The notes under the pieces: model-generated
What the model was told of the DNA's origin: nothing
Database searches by the model: none
The model's input: the letters and a program-made list of their open reading frames with translations, nothing else
Position numbers and translations under genes: made by a program
NCBI GenBank assembly: GCA_021162505.1
Contig: JAGGYO010000066.1
Location: 1 to 19,051, forward strand
Source: a bacterium
GTDB taxonomy: Bacteria; AUK180
Length of the DNA stretch: 19,051 nucleotides
Direction: 5' to 3'
Shown: positions 1 through 6,770 of the stretch, piece by piece
How positions within the stretch are numbered: the stretch's first letter is position 1
Layout of the letters: the number at the start of each line of letters is the position of its first letter

Positions 1-46
1 CATGATATGTTCATCAGATGTATTTTCAAACTTTTAGGGATATAAA

Positions 47-649
47 TTACTTTTGCAATTTATAGTAATCAATTTTCACGCCAGACATTTTTACATCTTT
101 TACCCTTTCAAATTTGTATTTATCTTTATTTTTTAGACCATTATAGGCATCTTCGGAGAGAAGTATCTCATCCTTTTCTGCTGTATCTTCTCCTAACTTC
201 GATGCAATATTCACCGGATCACCAAAAATATCATCGCCGAGATATAGTATATTTCCATAGCTTATTCCCGCACAAATGGTAAATTTTTCGCTTTCATCAC
301 AGCTTTTATTTCTATTGTCCAGATATTTCTGCATTTTTAAAACGCAAGAAAGCGCATCATCAGGGTTGGCAAAGACCGCAAAAATATCATCAGCCCATTC
401 TTTAATGAGAGTCCCCTTATTGTTTTCAATGATCTTATTCAATGTCTTATAACTTTCCTGTAAAACTGCAAGATATTGAATAATACCGAATGTCTTGGTT
501 TTATAGGTAAAATGTGAAGAGTCGGTTATAACTACAGCAAATTTTCTTTCAAATTTTTCTTTTATGAGTTTATCGATTTCCCCTGAATTATTTTTATTTG
601 CATTTCTCTTATCCAATAGTTTTAAAAATTTCTTATATCTTTTGTCCAT
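47..649 (-). CDS. Class III nucleotidyl (probably adenylate) cyclase, stand-alone catalytic domain
   Basis: A 200-residue protein consisting of a class III cyclase catalytic domain (about residues 36-198) after a lysine-rich N-terminus; no membrane or sensor domain is visible. Family members convert ATP to cAMP (or GTP to cGMP). Visible motifs: first metal Asp in VVITDSSHFT (D43), second metal Asp in KEWADDIF (D87), with the preceding Lys (K83) and the Asp of DIFGDPVN (D140) in the positions that select adenine, so cAMP is the likelier product. The transition-state Asn is present (N147), but the usual Arg four residues on is Lys (K151). The start is supported by GGAGGAG at 653-659 (minus strand) with good spacing. 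It lies downstream of udk but has its own promoter. The cytoplasm is the likely location. Cyclase identity is firm; substrate and activity are inferred. Confidence 0.88.
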   Translation of the reverse strand: MDKRYKKFLKLLDKRNANKNNSGEIDKLIKEKFERKFAVVITDSSHFTYKTKTFGIIQYLAVLQESYKTLNKIIENNKGTLIKEWADDIFAVFANPDDALSCVLKMQKYLDNRNKSCDESEKFTICAGISYGNILYLGDDIFGDPVNIASKLGEDTAEKDEILLSEDAYNGLKNKDKYKFERVKDVKMSGVKIDYYKLQK

Positions 650-675
650 TAACTCCTCCGTATATATGCTAATAC

Positions 676-704
676 ATTGTACCTTTTTTTTATTCTATTT
701 TCAA
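676..704 (-). promoter_or_regulatory. Sigma-70-type promoter of the cyclase gene
   Basis: On the minus strand TTGAAA (699-704) is followed by 17 nt and TACAAT (676-681), a close match to the housekeeping consensus. Predicted transcription start is near 669, giving a leader of about 20 nt that carries the GGAGGAG ribosome binding site. This suggests the cyclase is transcribed separately from the udk operon. Confidence 0.6.
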
Positions 705-720
705 ATCTATTGCTATCTAT

Positions 721-744
721 TTTCGTATTTAGCTAAATACGAAA
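721..744. repeat. Perfect 24-bp palindrome upstream of the cyclase promoter
   Basis: Two 12-nt arms (TTTCGTATTTAG and its exact reverse complement) meet with no mismatch; the next base pair outward breaks the symmetry. The centre lies about 63 bp upstream of the predicted cyclase transcription start. No U-run follows it on either strand, so it does not look like an intrinsic terminator for udk, although transcribed it could form a 10-bp hairpin with an AGCT loop. An operator for a dimeric regulator is the favoured reading. Confidence 0.6.
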
Positions 745-814
745 GTACCCTTAAAGAACCTGTTCTAAAGATAAATATACATCTCTATGTAAAGTATGTA
801 AAACACCGTCCCTC

Positions 815-1417
815 TTAAAAAATGGATTTTAAATATTTTGTCATAAAATCAATTGCCTTATCGTTATATCCGCCTTCGGGAACAATGATGTCTGCAAATT
901 TTCTTGTAGATGAAACGAACTCAATGTGCATTGGCCTTACGGTGTTCAAATACTGGTCAATGACCGAATCAATACTTCTTCCTCTTTCATTGATATCCCT
1001 AAGCACTCTTCTTGCAAGACGAACATCGGATGGGGTATCAACATATATTTTGAAATTCATTAGATCTCTCAATTCTTTATAGTAAAATATGAGAATGCCT
1101 TCAATAACTATAACGGGAGAATATTTTACTAATTTTGTTTCTTTTAATCTTCGATGGTTCTTAAAATTATAAATAGGAATATTAATATCATTACCTTTTT
1201 TTAACTTTTCAATACTTTCAATCAATAATTGAATATCAAAAGCATTGGGATGATCGTAATTCCTTTCTCCCACAGGGATATTGTACATCTCTTTATAAAA
1301 AGCATCTTGCGTAATAACAGAAATATTTTCATTCAGAACTTTCTCGATCTTCTCTGCTACGGTGGTCTTACCCGAGCCTGTGCCACCTGCAATACCTATG
1401 ATATAGGGTGCTTTCAT
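815..1417 (-). CDS. udk: Uridine kinase (uridine/cytidine phosphorylation)
   Basis: A 200-residue cytoplasmic kinase of the pyrimidine salvage pathway, transferring phosphate from ATP or GTP to uridine and cytidine to give UMP and CMP. The Walker A loop GGTGSGKT is at residues 11-18. The nucleoside-binding segment DAFY (38-41) and NYDHP (53-57) follow, then VIVIEGILIF and the lid-region RDINERGRSID, all typical of bacterial Udk. Length is normal (E. coli Udk is slightly longer). The ATG overlaps the TGA of the upstream PilZ gene as ATGA, so the two are translationally coupled within the lipA operon. About 165 bp without genes separate it from the cyclase gene. Confidence 0.95.
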   Translation of the reverse strand: MKAPYIIGIAGGTGSGKTTVAEKIEKVLNENISVITQDAFYKEMYNIPVGERNYDHPNAFDIQLLIESIEKLKKGNDINIPIYNFKNHRRLKETKLVKYSPVIVIEGILIFYYKELRDLMNFKIYVDTPSDVRLARRVLRDINERGRSIDSVIDQYLNTVRPMHIEFVSSTRKFADIIVPEGGYNDKAIDFMTKYLKSIF

Positions 1418-1773
1418 TTCTCGATTTGGTCAAGGAATTTATTTAAGGCATCATAGACCTTTTTGGTTAAAGGTTCATACATGACACCTATCTTTTGAGT
1501 GGAATCATTTTTATGTATCCACCGTATTATCCCTTTCAAATTAACAATCTCTCCACCTTTTTCCAAAGAGACCAGGAACTTTACTCTATATGTCAACTGA
1601 ATGGGTACATTGAGATCATAGATAGCGAACATCAAGCCGCTGAGAGAAACATTTAATGTTTTACCAATACCCATATAAATTCCATTACCTTGTGTATCAA
1701 AGATCTCAACATCAGCGAGATTCAATGAATCAAATCGTTTATCTTTTCTCATCATGCTTTCATCAAAGTCCAT
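1414..1773 (-). CDS. PilZ-domain protein, probable c-di-GMP receptor
   Basis: A 119-residue single-domain protein. The two sequence signatures of c-di-GMP-binding PilZ domains are present: RKDKR (R9 and R13, the RxxxR motif) and NVSLSG (N41, S43, G46; the [D/N]xSxxG motif) at the start of the barrel. The following alternating hydrophobic strands and a C-terminal helix (about residues 103-118) fit the fold. Known members act as c-di-GMP effectors on motility, envelope or secretion. The target is not evident here. The ribosome binding site AAAGGAGG lies within the last codons of lipA and only 1 nt separates the two genes; the stop overlaps udk. Domain assignment is good; function beyond ligand binding is unknown. 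Confidence 0.85.
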   Translation of the reverse strand: MDFDESMMRKDKRFDSLNLADVEIFDTQGNGIYMGIGKTLNVSLSGLMFAIYDLNVPIQLTYRVKFLVSLEKGGEIVNLKGIIRWIHKNDSTQKIGVMYEPLTKKVYDALNKFLDQIEK

Positions 1774-1774
1774 A

Positions 1775-2638
1775 CTACCTCCTTTTTACCAATTTTGTTT
1801 CATCAGCTTTAAAAGAAGATCTTACGAATGGTCCTGAAAATACTTCTTTAAAGCCCAGATCAAGTGCTTTATCTCTCAATATATCAAATTCTTCCAATGA
1901 ATAATATTTTTTTACGGGATAATGTTCAAGCGACGGCTGTAAATACTGCCCAATGGTGAGAATATCCGTATCTATTCTAACCAATCGGGAGAATGTCTCC
2001 AATAACTCCTGGATCGTTTCTCCCAAACCTACCATTACTCCTGATTTTGTGATAAAACCTGACTTTTTATAGTAATCCAGAACAAATAGAGAGGTCTCAA
2101 AATTCGCCTGGGGGCGGACAGCATTATAAAGATAAGGGACGGTCTCAACATTATGGTTCAATATGTCCAAAGGGGCATGGACCAACTTTTCCAATGATCC
2201 GATTTCGCCCTTGAAATCAGGAATCAAAAGTTCAATCCCAATATTAGGATACCTTTCTCTTATCCTTAGGACAAGGTCTGAGTAAAAACCTGCACCTCCA
2301 TCATGAAGGTCGTCTCTTGTAACAGATGTGATGACAATATAGTTCAAACCCATTATTCCAATAGAATCGATTATATGATCAATTTCGGATATATCCAGAG
2401 GGGAGGGGGTACCCGAACCTATATTACAGAATCTGCAATTACGAGTGCATTTATTTCCCATGATCAAAAAAGTAGCTTTTCCGCTGCCGAAACATTCTCG
2501 AATATTGGGACAATGCGCTTCCTGACAAACGGTATGCAGATCCTTTAGTTTTATTAATTTCTGAATCTCTCCGGGGTCACCTCGTTTTTCCTTATAAAGC
2601 TCTTTCAGCCAATTAGGCCACCTGAGAAATTTCGCCAT
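1775..2638 (-). CDS. lipA: Lipoyl synthase (radical SAM)
   Basis: Inserts two sulfurs into protein-bound octanoyl groups to form lipoyl cofactor for 2-oxoacid dehydrogenases and the glycine cleavage system. Counting from the chosen start (MAKFLRWPNW, 287 residues), the auxiliary cluster motif C-x4-C-x5-C is C38/C43/C49, the radical-SAM motif C-x3-C-x2-C is C64/C68/C71, and the C-terminal RSS motif (R273-S275) that supplies the serine ligand is present, so all cluster ligands are intact. An upstream in-frame ATG (2674) would add 12 residues, but GGAG at 5 nt before 2638 and family alignment favour the internal ATG. It starts 2 nt after the stop of the membrane-protein gene. No lipB or lplA is in the window. 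Confidence 0.95.
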   Translation of the reverse strand: MAKFLRWPNWLKELYKEKRGDPGEIQKLIKLKDLHTVCQEAHCPNIRECFGSGKATFLIMGNKCTRNCRFCNIGSGTPSPLDISEIDHIIDSIGIMGLNYIVITSVTRDDLHDGGAGFYSDLVLRIRERYPNIGIELLIPDFKGEIGSLEKLVHAPLDILNHNVETVPYLYNAVRPQANFETSLFVLDYYKKSGFITKSGVMVGLGETIQELLETFSRLVRIDTDILTIGQYLQPSLEHYPVKKYYSLEEFDILRDKALDLGFKEVFSGPFVRSSFKADETKLVKRR

Positions 2639-2640
2639 TA

Positions 2641-4911
2641 TTACTCCACTTTTAAATAAACAAAGGTCAAACAATAGGGCTGAATAATGGTAAGATAATC
2701 GTCAAGAATACCCATATGTAAAATATCACCTGCATTGGTGTCAAGATCACCCTGGAACTTCTCAATATTAAAATTGTTCAAAGATATCTTATTGACCTTT
2801 CTCTCTCCATTTGCAATATAAATACTATTGCCGAGTATTTTAAGAGAAAGATATGGAGGACCAATTTGAAAGTCCTCAAATACCTTATAGATCTTTTCAC
2901 TTTTTTTATCAAAAATCATGATCTTATATTTTGAATTATTCTTATCAAGAACAACGAGGTATTTATCATTTTCATCATATAATTTTAATAAACCCTTAAA
3001 AACGGGATCATCCCATTGGCTTTTAACCCTATTGAATTTAACAAGACCGTTGTCTCCCAAACCATACATGAAATTTTTTGTGGGGTACACAAATACGAAA
3101 TTATTGAATTCATGCTGGGTTACAGGGTCCTTATACCCTCTTTGAATTTCAACTTTCATGGTTAGTAAATTATAAAGTATTAATGTATCGGTTGTGCCAA
3201 TAAATAGTTTATTCTTGCTGAACCTCAAATATCTAATATTTTCCGAGGTCAGTCCATTTTGTTTCCCAATGATCTTCGTTTTATTGCCTGAAAAATTGTA
3301 GACGAATATCCCATTTTTCGTACCAATGTATATGTACTGACTACCTACCGTTACAGGCAATTTATAGATCAAGCCCTGGGGCATAAGGACCGTATTGAAT
3401 TCTCGTGTGAGTGTATTAACAATATCCGCACGACCGCCCTTATAAAAGATCCATATGTACTTATCTACTGAAATAACATCTTCAATAATAAGATCACTAT
3501 CCGGATTGAACTCAAAAAGTTTTTTAATATTAAAATTGTTCGGATTAAATTCATAAAAGGAATAGTTTGAAACAATATAGGGCTTTCCATCGACTTCAAT
3601 GGAATAACAGTACATTTCTCTCTTCTTATAATCGCTTCTCATGGATGTCCTTTTTATCTGTGATTTCACCGTATCTATTTTCTTTAAATAAGGAGTATTT
3701 TTGAAGGTACCGATAAAATCGATCAATTTCGAGTATGCGAGCTTTTTTCTTTTTTCTTTAATGAGAAATTCTATATAGTCATAATATGCATCGTCTTTGA
3801 CCTTATATGAAACGGTATCATTTATTACTTTAATGAAAAGTTCCTCTTTTTTCTTTATAATATTTTCATTTTTAGCATTATAATAAAGTTCGAGACCATG
3901 TGTATTCTCTTCAATATTTTCTTTAAGAAATTCCCGCAATGTTCTTAAATACTCGGACTTCTCACTTAATTTTTCATATTTATTCAATGTGGAGTAAACA
4001 GTATTGACCGCCGGAACTTTGAATAATAATAATGCTTTAGAAAATTCTTCCAATAATTCGGAAGTTGGTTCTTTTAATATGGTGAAAATACGCTGATAAT
4101 CATTCACAACATCATTATCGTTCTTTAAAAAAATATCCGTTTTTAACTTGGTATTCCAAAGTTCAAAGGAATCCTTGAACTTTTTATTTTCCATGACATT
4201 TTTAAGATCATCAAGTACTGCAATTGCCTTTGACCTGTCATTATCTTTTTGCGCCAAACTGATACCGTATTCTCCTTTGCGTAAATGGAACACGGCTTTC
4301 AGCGATTTAGGTACATGTTTAATATTTTTATCAAAATATTTGATCTTTATTCTGGGGTTAATAATGCTCTCGACAATATTAGAACCAAGATCCCACCTAT
4401 ATACGAATAAGAAGATTAGTAGAAGTATTAATATTCCAATGGGGAATAATCTATTACTAAAAAATGTTGAGAATTTTGAAGGTGTTAACATAAAACTAAA
4501 GAGATAAAGAAGTAAAAAGAAAAAAATGGGTAAAATAAAGTTCCCATGAATAAAAACATACAGCAAACAGCTTTTTGTAAAGAGCAATGTAATATCTCTC
4601 CCGCTTATGAGAAGAGCAATAAATTTATCAAATAGTACAAAAAGTACAGTAAGAACCAATATAATTATAAATCCGGTAAAAAAACGAAGATTTATTGTGG
4701 TCGGTCTGAGATCATTTTTCCTTTTATCAATACGAAAAACCGAACGAATAAGCAAAAAATCAAAAAATACTATTAAAATAAACATTGGAATACCAGCCAA
4801 TAAGAAAGAATTTGGGAACAAACTTATTAAAAAGACCGGCTTAATGGCAAAGGGAATTACCAAGACCAAAAGGAAAACAATAAGGGATAAAAAAAAGCTT
4901 AGAATAAACAT
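2641..4911 (-). CDS. Membrane protein with helical middle region and C-terminal beta-propeller; function unknown
   Basis: I do not recognise this protein as a named family. From the chosen start it has 756 residues. About five hydrophobic segments fill residues 1-180; the positively charged stretch RIDKRKNDLR after the second suggests that loop is cytoplasmic, and an odd number of segments would put the rest outside the cytoplasm. Residues about 195-430 are charged and helical, possibly TPR-like, with no clear consensus. From about 436 to the end come roughly seven strand-rich repeats. The clearest reads IYIGTKNGIFVYNF followed by GKQNGLTSENIRYLRF, very like the propeller repeats of hybrid two-component sensors, but no kinase or output domain follows. 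The ATG at 4911 has GGAGGAG 3 nt upstream; the ATG at 4923 overlaps that site and has none. It leads the lipA-PilZ-udk operon and is divergent from mraZ. A sensing or scaffolding role is a guess. Confidence 0.8.
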   Translation of the reverse strand: MFILSFFLSLIVFLLVLVIPFAIKPVFLISLFPNSFLLAGIPMFILIVFFDFLLIRSVFRIDKRKNDLRPTTINLRFFTGFIIILVLTVLFVLFDKFIALLISGRDITLLFTKSCLLYVFIHGNFILPIFFFLLLYLFSFMLTPSKFSTFFSNRLFPIGILILLLIFLFVYRWDLGSNIVESIINPRIKIKYFDKNIKHVPKSLKAVFHLRKGEYGISLAQKDNDRSKAIAVLDDLKNVMENKKFKDSFELWNTKLKTDIFLKNDNDVVNDYQRIFTILKEPTSELLEEFSKALLLFKVPAVNTVYSTLNKYEKLSEKSEYLRTLREFLKENIEENTHGLELYYNAKNENIIKKKEELFIKVINDTVSYKVKDDAYYDYIEFLIKEKRKKLAYSKLIDFIGTFKNTPYLKKIDTVKSQIKRTSMRSDYKKREMYCYSIEVDGKPYIVSNYSFYEFNPNNFNIKKLFEFNPDSDLIIEDVISVDKYIWIFYKGGRADIVNTLTREFNTVLMPQGLIYKLPVTVGSQYIYIGTKNGIFVYNFSGNKTKIIGKQNGLTSENIRYLRFSKNKLFIGTTDTLILYNLLTMKVEIQRGYKDPVTQHEFNNFVFVYPTKNFMYGLGDNGLVKFNRVKSQWDDPVFKGLLKLYDENDKYLVVLDKNNSKYKIMIFDKKSEKIYKVFEDFQIGPPYLSLKILGNSIYIANGERKVNKISLNNFNIEKFQGDLDTNAGDILHMGILDDYLTIIQPYCLTFVYLKVE

Positions 4912-4930
4912 AAACTCCTCCATTTTATTT

Positions 4931-4959
4931 TTAGTATATTTTTAGTATGTATATAGTAT
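4931..4959. repeat. Three TAGTAT copies at 11-nt spacing near the membrane-protein start
   Basis: TTAGTAT at 4931-4937 and 4942-4948 and ATAGTAT at 4953-4959 recur exactly every 11 nt, one helical turn. They sit 20-48 bp upstream of the start codon at 4911, in AT-rich DNA where the promoter of that gene should lie. On the minus strand each copy contains an ATACTA, so they may double as -10-like elements. A regulator-binding array is possible; chance in AT-rich DNA is also possible. Confidence 0.35.
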
Positions 4960-4993
4960 AATTTCTTTATTGACCTCAATATATAGTCGCTTT

Positions 4994-5040
4994 GTGGGAG
5001 AATGTGGGAAAATGTGGGAAAATATTTGGCATAAGTGGGG
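4994..5040 (+). promoter_or_regulatory. MraZ box (GTGGGA direct repeats)
   Basis: GTGGGA occurs at 4994-4999, 5004-5009 and 5014-5019, exactly 10 nt apart, and GTGGGG at 5035-5040, 21 nt after the third. TGGGA-type repeats at one-turn spacing ahead of mraZ are the known binding site of the MraZ ring. The fourth copy lies between the -35 and -10 hexamers of the mraZ promoter, so MraZ binding should block transcription of its own operon. Confidence 0.85.
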
Positions 5041-5055
5041 GTTCTTTGATATAAT
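5026..5055 (+). promoter_or_regulatory. Promoter of the dcw cluster (Pmra)
   Basis: TTGGCA (5026-5031), an 18-nt spacer and a perfect TATAAT (5050-5055) give a strong housekeeping promoter. The start of transcription should be near 5062, leaving a leader of about 90 nt before mraZ. Since no gap larger than a few bases occurs downstream, this is probably the main promoter for the whole cluster in the window. Confidence 0.75.
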
Positions 5056-5080
5056 TTAATGATAAATAAGGGCAGCAAAT

Positions 5081-5164
5081 ATGAAATATCTTTCTTCACA
5101 TATTTATTTTAGTTTTTTATTTGTTTTAAGTCAAGTATTTGGGGGCTATTATGGAAAAGTTTAG
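5081..5164 (+). CDS. Candidate leader peptide upstream of and overlapping mraZ
   Basis: A 27-codon ORF starting MKYLSSHIYFSF, with a hydrophobic middle and ending GGYYGKV. AAGGG at 5068-5072 lies 8 nt before the ATG, a better-placed site than many in the window. Its stop (5162-5164) lies inside mraZ, overlapping the mraZ ATG by 14 nt in another frame, so translation of one could affect the other. It is too short for coding statistics and no homologue is known to me; it may be chance. Confidence 0.3.
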   Translation: MKYLSSHIYFSFLFVLSQVFGGYYGKV

Positions 5165-5624
5165 AGGTAATTTTAAGTATTCCATTGATAATAAAGGTCG
5201 ATTCATGTTACCTAATGAAATAAAAAAGATCGTCATAAGCAATAAAATTGAAGAGTTTATAATATTACCCGGTTTCTCCCAGACATATAAATATCTTTTC
5301 GTACTTCCATACTATTTTGCAAAACGAATTGAAGATAAATTAGAGTCCCTTAAATTCTTTGATACTAAGGCACAGAAGATCTATACCTATTTTTTCGGTA
5401 ATTCTTTTAAACTATCACTTGACGGGCAGGGAAGATTGAGGATACCTCAAAAGGTCATAGATAATATGGCTATCGGCAATGATATTATTGTTACGGGAGA
5501 GGGAGATTTCATGAAGATCTGGCTGCCTAATGATTACGATGAAATGATAAAAAAAGAGATGAGCTTTAATGATAATGCCCTGAACGATCTTTTAAAATAT
5601 GTAAATGAAAAATATGACATCTAA
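5151..5624 (+). CDS. mraZ: Transcriptional regulator MraZ
   Basis: DNA-binding regulator of the dcw cluster, built of two AbrB-like half-domains that assemble into a ring binding GTGGG repeats. With the ATG at 5151 (MEKFRGNFKYS) it has 157 residues. Both hallmark DxxxR motifs are present: DNKGR (D13-R17) and DGQGR (D91-R95), each followed by an L/I-x-x-P strand turn. An in-frame TTG at 5139 would add MGAI, but family alignment and the GGGGG at 5141-5145 favour 5151. The cognate repeat array is directly upstream, so autoregulation is very likely. Its last bases overlap rsmH. Nothing is missing compared with the family. Confidence 0.95.
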   Translation: MEKFRGNFKYSIDNKGRFMLPNEIKKIVISNKIEEFIILPGFSQTYKYLFVLPYYFAKRIEDKLESLKFFDTKAQKIYTYFFGNSFKLSLDGQGRLRIPQKVIDNMAIGNDIIVTGEGDFMKIWLPNDYDEMIKKEMSFNDNALNDLLKYVNEKYDI

Positions 5625-6483
5625 TAAATATGACCATAGATCGGTACTTAAAAATGAGATCCTTGAAAATATAAGAAAGCATGCCGAAATAAATGTTTTT
5701 TGCGATTGTACGGTGGGAGAGGGAGGACATATTGAATTTCTGAAAGACAAGTTAGATAATTGGACATTCATTGGAATAGACCGAGATAAGAAGATCCTCA
5801 AGAGAACAAAAGAACGATTGGGAGACAGTATTCTGCTTTTTAACGATTCTTATGCTAATATAAGAAGGTACTTCGATAAGGATATTGGTGTATTTCTTTT
5901 AGATCTGGGATTGTCTATGTACCATATCAAGAGTTCTGAAAGAGGTTTTTCATGGCAAATGCCGGAGGAACCTTTGGATATGCGATTCTCGACGAATACA
6001 AAAAAGACAGCGGCTTATATTCTGAATAATTATCCACAAAAGGATTTGAATAGGATCTTTGAAGAATATGGTGATATTATAAACCCTGAAAAAATTACAA
6101 AGAGCATTATTCTTTTTAGAAAAAAAAATAAATTTAAGATCATAAAAGATCTATTTGATGCGATAGCCATTGAAGAACCCAGCCATTTCAGGAAATTTTT
6201 AAGCAAATTATTTCAAGCATTGAGAATTGAGGTCAATAACGAATTAGAACAATTGAGATCCTTTTTGCAGAATATGGACGGAATAAAGAACAAAAGCGCT
6301 CTTTTTATGTTCATTTCCTATCATTCAGGTGAAGATAAGATATTAAAAAATACCATTAGAGAATTGAAGATACAAAGTAAAATAGTAATAATCAATAAAC
6401 ATGTGATCAAACCCAGCTACAAAGAAATAAAAGCCAATAAAGCGGCAAGAAGCGCTAAAATGAGGATAATAAAATATTTATGA
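5605..6483 (+). CDS. rsmH: 16S rRNA (cytosine-1402 N4)-methyltransferase RsmH (MraW)
   Basis: SAM-dependent methyltransferase acting on C1402 of 16S rRNA in the decoding centre. SAM-binding motif CTVGEGGH is at residues 35-42. Other family blocks are ERGFSWQM followed by EPLDMRFS, ALRIEVNNELEQL, MFISYHSGEDKI (usually SFHSLED) and the C-terminal NKAARSAKMR. Size (292 residues) is slightly below the usual 300-315. The start is uncertain: ATG at 5605 or 5614, neither with a clear ribosome binding site; both overlap the mraZ end (20 or 11 nt), so coupling to mraZ translation is likely. The stop overlaps the next gene as ATGA. Second gene of the standard dcw order. Confidence 0.95.
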   Translation: MKNMTSNKYDHRSVLKNEILENIRKHAEINVFCDCTVGEGGHIEFLKDKLDNWTFIGIDRDKKILKRTKERLGDSILLFNDSYANIRRYFDKDIGVFLLDLGLSMYHIKSSERGFSWQMPEEPLDMRFSTNTKKTAAYILNNYPQKDLNRIFEEYGDIINPEKITKSIILFRKKNKFKIIKDLFDAIAIEEPSHFRKFLSKLFQALRIEVNNELEQLRSFLQNMDGIKNKSALFMFISYHSGEDKILKNTIRELKIQSKIVIINKHVIKPSYKEIKANKAARSAKMRIIKYL

Positions 6484-6770
6484 AGGAAAAAGATCAAAAG
6501 ATCGTCATTTTTTATATTATTCCCGCAATACTTTTCATTTTATTTTTCATTTATATAAATAACCAGGTCAATATAAGTATTAGTTATAAAAAAATATCTG
6601 CGATTAAGGAAAAAATTAATACCCAAGAGAATTTCCATAAAAAATTGCTCCTTGAATATTATACAAGTATGAGCTTTAACCATATGGAAAAAGAGGCTAA
6701 GAAACTTGATTTTAAAATAATATCACCTTTGAAGGATTATAAATTGGTCAATATCCATGAAAAAAAGTAA
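6480..6770 (+). CDS. ftsL: FtsL-like bitopic division protein
   Basis: A 96-residue protein with a short charged N-terminus, one membrane segment (about residues 8-26) and a lysine/glutamate-rich helix (about 32-60) able to form a coiled coil, followed by a short tail. This is the topology of FtsL, which with FtsB and FtsQ activates septal FtsW-FtsI. FtsL sequences diverge too much for confident recognition, so the name rests on topology, size and position between rsmH and ftsI. It overlaps rsmH by 4 nt and ftsI by 14 nt. Confidence 0.75.
   Translation: MKEKDQKIVIFYIIPAILFILFFIYINNQVNISISYKKISAIKEKINTQENFHKKLLLEYYTSMSFNHMEKEAKKLDFKIISPLKDYKLVNIHEKK

Noticed and set aside
1..46. Sequence beyond the cyclase stop
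   Set aside because: Too short to interpret; no hairpin or coding signal seen.
721..744. Palindrome read as an intrinsic terminator of udk
   Set aside because: No U-run follows the stem on the minus strand and the stem is AT-rich; an operator is more likely, though RNA data could reverse this.
755..766. Short inverted repeat AGAAC-CT-GTTCT, resembling a LexA-type site
   Set aside because: The spacing between GAAC and GTTC is 2 nt, not the 4 nt of the known Gram-positive site, and no DNA repair gene is near.
564..818. 84-codon plus-strand ORF across the cyclase-udk gap
   Set aside because: It overlaps the cyclase 5' end on the opposite strand and contains the cyclase promoter and palindrome; composition looks like translated AT-rich non-coding DNA.
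2639..2674. Upstream ATG for lipA giving 12 extra residues
   Set aside because: It would lie inside the membrane-protein gene, while the ATG at 2638 has GGAG at proper spacing and matches where LipA proteins begin.
4148..4507. 119-codon plus-strand ORF within the membrane-protein gene
   Set aside because: Antisense shadow of a long coding region with clear membrane segments; the same applies to the other ORFs opposite or out of frame with the listed genes.
4899..5099. 66-codon minus-strand ORF starting MKKDISYLL
   Set aside because: It runs antisense through the MraZ box and promoter, and overlaps the well-supported start of the membrane-protein gene; no family resemblance.
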